Source of the DNA: Anopheles merus
Taxonomy: Eukaryota > Arthropoda > Insecta > Diptera > Culicidae
Assembly: GCF_017562075.2 (NCBI RefSeq)
Contig: NC_054083.1
Coordinates: 27,933,558-27,997,557 of the forward strand
DNA length: 64,000 bases
Direction: 5' to 3'
The position numbers and the translations under genes were made by a program. The notes beneath the pieces are model-generated. The model saw only the letters and a list, made by a program, of their open reading frames with translations, did no database searches and had not been told where the DNA came from. Position 1 is the stretch's first letter, and each line of letters opens with the position of its first letter. Below, in pieces: positions 59,446-64,000 of the stretch.

Positions 59446-62400
59446 GTGCAGATCAATGGTAAAAGTGTAGACGAAAAAGTGTCTTTTTGGAAAACAGGGC
59501 TAATGATAGAAGAGTGTTAATTTTTAGTTATTTAACTTTTTTTAACAGGGAATTTGACTACAAAGCTCAGACTTTTCCTGTATATCACTCTATATGTATT
59601 TCCTTTTTCTCTCTTCCCTCACTCTACTGCATTTTCTCACTTTATTTTGTTTACATCCATCAACATCTCCATGAGACCAACTTTTTCATCAAAAAAAAAA
59701 AACCAACAACCACAACCTGTAAAAGTTACTCTGGCCCGCACAAACAATGCGCTCACCTCGCTCGGTGGACACAACAGGATAATGCGTCGAGCAGCCCTCC
59801 GAGAAACAAAAATATTATCAACATAAATAATTACACTTTTTCAGCGATGGCAGTGGCAAACGGTTGTTAGCTTTATCGTGCCGACCCGGTATCGGGTGGC
59901 CTCCGGCTGTCTGCAGTGTGTGTGCGCGCGAATAAATACAACAAAATAGCGCCACTGCGACACAGGTTGGACACAAACGCCACTCCATCGTCACGCTCCT
60001 CCACGCTGGCTACCGATTTTGTTCCGCCGAGTTGCTAATAAAATTTTAATCCATTTCCATTAACAAGGATAACAAGCGCGCAGCCGCGCAAGGGTGAGCG
60101 AAAAATGAATCACGGTTTCATTGCAACTAACCTGCCGATCGAACGCAGTGACAGGGTGCGTACGTTAAGGGGGGAATGCGGTTTTGCTCGGCAGAGGGAG
60201 TACTGCTGGGTGTAAACTGTGTGAGGTTAAGTGCAAATTGAAAAGTGTTAAAGTGCTGCACCAATGACCAATAAGCAAGCGGAATGCGGGAGAGCCATCG
60301 AACTCGGGGTTTCGCCTCCGGGTTAAGAAGCGTCATCCGTGTGTTTACTGCGAAGGCGATGGGCTGTTGTTTGCTGTGCTTTTTTTGCACTCTGCAGAGC
60401 TCGTTATTAATGCATTATAATTATTTTGCTGTGTTATTTATTTTTCGCATTTCTCGGAACGAAAGAGCTTCAGCATAAAAATGCGCAGGATGAAGCATGT
60501 TCAGGGATGATCGGGCTGTGAGTGCATTTTTCCATACTGTTGCAGTTTTTGTAAACGATGGTAAGTGTTCATTTGTTGATATTGCGTTTCATCAAGATAT
60601 TTACCCAGAGTTGGGGTTGCGGTCGATGTGGTTCGATCGTATGGCGTAGTTTTTGCTCTATCGATTTATTCTTGTGAATGATACACACAATTCCACAAAA
60701 ACGAACATTTTAATGCATTATTGAGAACTTCAAAGGTTGTGATTGTATGAAGTACTTTTGAGGAGTGGCTGAAAACGGGAAATATTTGCTATTAAATCAC
60801 TTGATTGTTCATGGTTATTGAAGTAATGTTTTTTCCATAATGCTCGTTTTAAACTCAAACAACGCTTCTTATGTTTCTCATGCATTTTTGAGACTTTCTG
60901 ATTACTTTTGAATACGTTTTGAGATTTATTCGGTACTTTGAAATTAATTAAACGATATATTAATTATTTTCCATATGTTTTTTTTGGCTTTTACGATTTA
61001 GTGATCCCAGCCCAGCATATTTCAAACAAATCAACCATTGAAAATTGAAACAAAAAACAGTAAAAAAGACAAAAAGTCAATAAAACGTGGGACTGATTCA
61101 AAAAATACGTAGAAACTGGTCAATAAATCGTCAAAAGAAAAAAAGTGGCATTGAACCATTTTTATGAAACCCTGTAGAGTTAAGCTCAATAGAGAAAGGA
61201 TATGTTCTACTTATTTTATTCCCCTATGTACCAATATGCAATTTCTATTTCGAGCTGACTATTCCTTCTACACGTTTCTGCAAAAAAGGATAAAAATAAA
61301 CCGATTTGAAGTATGCACTTTGCTAGTATTCATATTTCCCCCAGCTTATGAAGGCGATCATTTCTATCACTTACTGCTATCAAAAAAATATATATGCATC
61401 GTTTAATGAAGCGAACGCAAAACAGACATAGACCTAAAAAATCAATACCACCCCGGTAGGAAGATAATTAAAACGGACAGCTCAAATTGACTTCCGTTTG
61501 GGTTTGCCACCGGACCGCTGGGCCCTCCTCCGCCTTTCGAACGCCTTCAGCAATTGAGCTGTAATGATGATTTTCCAATAAATTTTGCGCCTGAGCGTTC
61601 ATTATGCTTCGGTACGATTGGTTGCAAAATTCGCACCACCGGCAGCAGAAAGTAATCTGCAATCGGAGCATTGATGAGGATGGAATTTATCGTCGTGTTT
61701 TTTTTTCTCTCCCTCGCTCGTTGTAGTTTTTTGTTTGTTTTATCCAAGCTCCTCGCACATTCCGAGCTCTGGCAAGCTCATAAAACGGAACAGAGTTTCG
61801 TCCTTTTTTGTTTATTCAAAGAAAGCATTGGCTCCTCGCCTAAGCTAATGAGCTGTTTCGCTGGCGTCCAATCGTGGCGTGGTGATTGTTAGACAAATTG
61901 AATCAGTCTCGCGTTCCTCGGACGCTTTTGTCTCCTCGACCAGCATCCCTTAAGCTTCTACACAGCTCCGTGGACTGTTTGTTCGAGACGAGATTCGATG
62001 GTCAGATTTATGCTACACCATCAATTTTCATTTGACTGCTTAGCTTCCGTTGGACTGCGTTTGGAATGCTTTTGTACCGAGAGAAAGAGGAATCCTTTTG
62101 CACGGACCGGATCCATCACTCGACCGGCGCTAACAAGCGCCGGGAAAAGCAGTGCAAGCGACATGTGACGTTGTTTATTTCCTTGTTATCTGCTAATGAA
62201 TCTATCGAGACGGAGTAGAATTAGATTGCAGCCGGAAGATGGCAGCGGTTAGATACCACGGCGGCGTGATTGAGCATTGGTGCCCGGTGTGTAATTCCAC
62301 CGACTGACCACGGAGTGTTGAATTGAGATGAAATTGATTTGACTGGTAATGAATTCTGCTAATAAATTAAGGGGAGGGAATTCTAAAACAGCGTAAAGCG

Positions 62401-62846
62401 AGCAATTCAATTTAGGGCTGAATATTTCAAGGCATTAGAACAACCAAATTTTGATTGGGATTCAAATTAATGCATGTCCCTTAAAGCGTGATAGTTGTGT
62501 GCAAATAATAATCCAAAATGTGACATTTAAATGATGTTTTATGCTGTTTTGATACATAAAGTAATAAAGATACAAAGCTTTAGCTCAGCGTCTCTCCAAC
62601 AGAGTCACTTAAAGCTCGACTGCTTACACCGGTCGCGATACATTTTGCACTCCGGAGGCGAACGAATCACTCAATAAATAACATAGTAAATTACTTTATC
62701 CCTGCTCTCCTGGCCAGTACCGGCCCTGAGCCCTCGGCTTTGATGGTGTGATTTATTGCCCCGTGAACGAATGAATGTATGTGTGCGTGTGTGTTTGTAT
62801 CGTGTCATCACGTATCGTTTGGTCGATAATTTTTTTTATTCGGCAG

Positions 62847-63096
62847 TCTTAATATCACCAGCCGAGTCCCAATGTCGTCGGTCGTTGCTAAATTCCTGCG
62901 CCGGAAAGCGAAGACTGAAACTGGACAAGAACATACAGTTTTGGGGCTCATGTTTCGCTTTAGCTTTCGCTTCATTTTTAGTGATATATGATGGACCCGA
63001 CCTGGCCATCGATCTGGCTAGCTGGCTGGTTTGTCCGTGTTTGGATTATTTGGATGGACTCTACACAATCACCCGCTGGACAGCATGGTCGAGAAG
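62847..63096 (+). CDS. Candidate exon of an unidentified gene
   Basis: Acceptor TTTTTTTTATTCGGCAG and donor GAGAAG then GTAAGC bound a 250-base segment with one open frame across all of it. That frame includes the hydrophobic stretch FWGSCFALAFASFLVIY and later YTITRWTAWSR. It would join in frame to the small candidate exon at 63837-63865. I recognise no family. It could equally be 5' UTR, since an ATG in another frame gives only a 39-residue peptide. Confidence 0.25.
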
Positions 63097-63836
63097 GTAA
63101 GCCTGCACAGTGTCAGCAGGCAGAAAATGGACAACCCGACTTGAGTGTGTGAGTGTTTGGAGGCATTTGGTCAGTCGAAACACGTCCGTCTCGTTCCATA
63201 GTTGCTTCATAATATGACGATATTTTCATTTCCTTGAAACAGAGTGTGTTACCTAACTCGCTTGCACGGTGCGGAGCGGCTGGAAGAAAGCTTTCCACCG
63301 CCTCCTCCAAAACGATGATCCTATCAGTTTGCCGGTGAATTGTGTCCAGCGGCTAAAAGGGACACCAATTTGTTGATGCCATCGAGGCGTTTTTTTTTTA
63401 CTTGACCGAAAGAAAACTGTCTCACGCTGTGCCAGCGACAGCGCAAAACACGTGGCCAACGGAAAACATGGACAATCGAACGAGCGGAAGGTTGTCCAGT
63501 CCAGCAGGAATGTGCCTCTCGGGTGCTAAACATAGGATTTTATGATCAACATACGCTTGACCGGCAGGCCTCGAAGGCTGGCAGGTTCGAGTAGTTTGTG
63601 TCACGTCGAGGACGAGCTGATTTCATGGACGGTCAGGCAGGAGCGCGTCGTCGAACACTTTGCTGGAGTTTGGGTGGAGCAGAAGAAGAAAGTGCATAAA
63701 TGATGGCGTGATGGGTGGGCAGGAAGAACCTTAAGAGTGTGGGGTTTTATGGGCTGCAAGTGGTGAGTGAATTTGGCAAATAGTATCGCTTGAGGTGGCA
63801 ACATTTATTGCTGATGTTTTCTTGTCTTGTCCGCAG

Positions 63837-63865
63837 TCACGCTCTTTGCAGGTTCGTTACAGAAG
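63837..63865 (+). CDS. Candidate 29-base exon of the same unidentified gene
   Basis: Strong acceptor TTGTCTTGTCCGCAG and strong donor AGAAG then GTAAGCG. In the frame carried from 62847-63096 it reads SHALCRFVTE with no stop. The gene, if real, continues beyond the right edge. Confidence 0.22.
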
Positions 63866-64000
63866 GTAAGCGAGAGAACGTGGAATGTTCAATTGTGTTA
63901 TCGATGATTGAACGTGGGATTTGGAAGAAACATAATAAACTCCTTCGTTTTGTGATCTTTTATTCGTGATCTTCATAAGGCATCAGTCGTTTGCGACGGA

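Larger units (their letters stand above)
55092..62846. other. Ccn 3' UTR and downstream non-coding sequence
   Basis: The first part is Ccn 3' UTR of unknown length. Beyond it are triplet repeats (56.4 kb), AT-rich DNA, the degenerate GGAACTGATCC repeats (58.7-58.97 kb), the perfect hairpin (59.37 kb) and further AT-rich sequence (60.5-61.4 kb). No gene recognised. Confidence 0.5.

Overview
The window is animal nuclear DNA and almost certainly comes from a mosquito of the Anopheles gambiae complex. The genes have short GT-AG introns and long non-coding stretches with many TG/CA microsatellites, and there are several tRNA-derived SINEs. The three serpins match what I remember of A. gambiae SRPN1, SRPN3 and SRPN2. 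The spliced SRPN2 model is exactly 409 residues and places the hinge glutamate at residue 359, which agrees with my memory of that protein. I cannot tell which species of the complex this is.

Layout. Bases 1 to about 22.3 kb hold no gene I can support. They contain simple repeats, two SINE copies (about 1.46-1.64 kb and 16.87-17.05 kb) and a broken fragment of a non-LTR retrotransposon (about 10.9-11.25 kb). Bases 22.3-30.6 kb are a minus-strand tandem cluster of three secreted clade-type serpins in transcription order SRPN1 (30.4-28.2 kb), SRPN3 (27.2-25.7 kb) and SRPN2 (25.0-22.4 kb). Each is a complete gene with its own signal peptide and candidate poly(A) signal, and each has a candidate TATA box. 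Bases 30.6-41.6 kb are a non-coding spacer between divergently transcribed genes. Bases 41.6-55.1 kb are a plus-strand gene of eight coding exons for a secreted CCN-family matricellular protein: signal peptide, VWC, TSP1, cystine-knot CT and a His/Gln-rich tail. It has no recognisable IGFBP module. Its introns carry two MITE-like elements and a SINE. Bases 55.1-64 kb are mostly non-coding. They contain a perfect 35-bp hairpin and degenerate short repeats, and two candidate exons of a gene that would run off the right edge.

How the parts relate. SRPN2 (and by homology SRPN1) negatively regulates the clip-protease cascade that activates prophenoloxidase; SRPN1/2/3 are the mosquito relatives of Drosophila Spn27A. 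The reactive-centre loops of SRPN1 and SRPN2 are identical over P8 to P1'-P2' (Lys-Phe at the scissile bond). SRPN3 has a different loop and so probably a different target. Consensus kappaB (Rel/Dorsal-type) motifs lie in SRPN2 intron 1 and beside the candidate SRPN3 promoter, which suggests Toll/Rel feedback control of the cluster. The CCN gene is a neighbour with no evident functional link to the serpins.

Limits. Exon boundaries were set by eye from splice consensus, open frame and family homology, with phases summed and consistent for all four genes. The first exon of SRPN1, all 5' UTR exons and all regulatory calls are inference.
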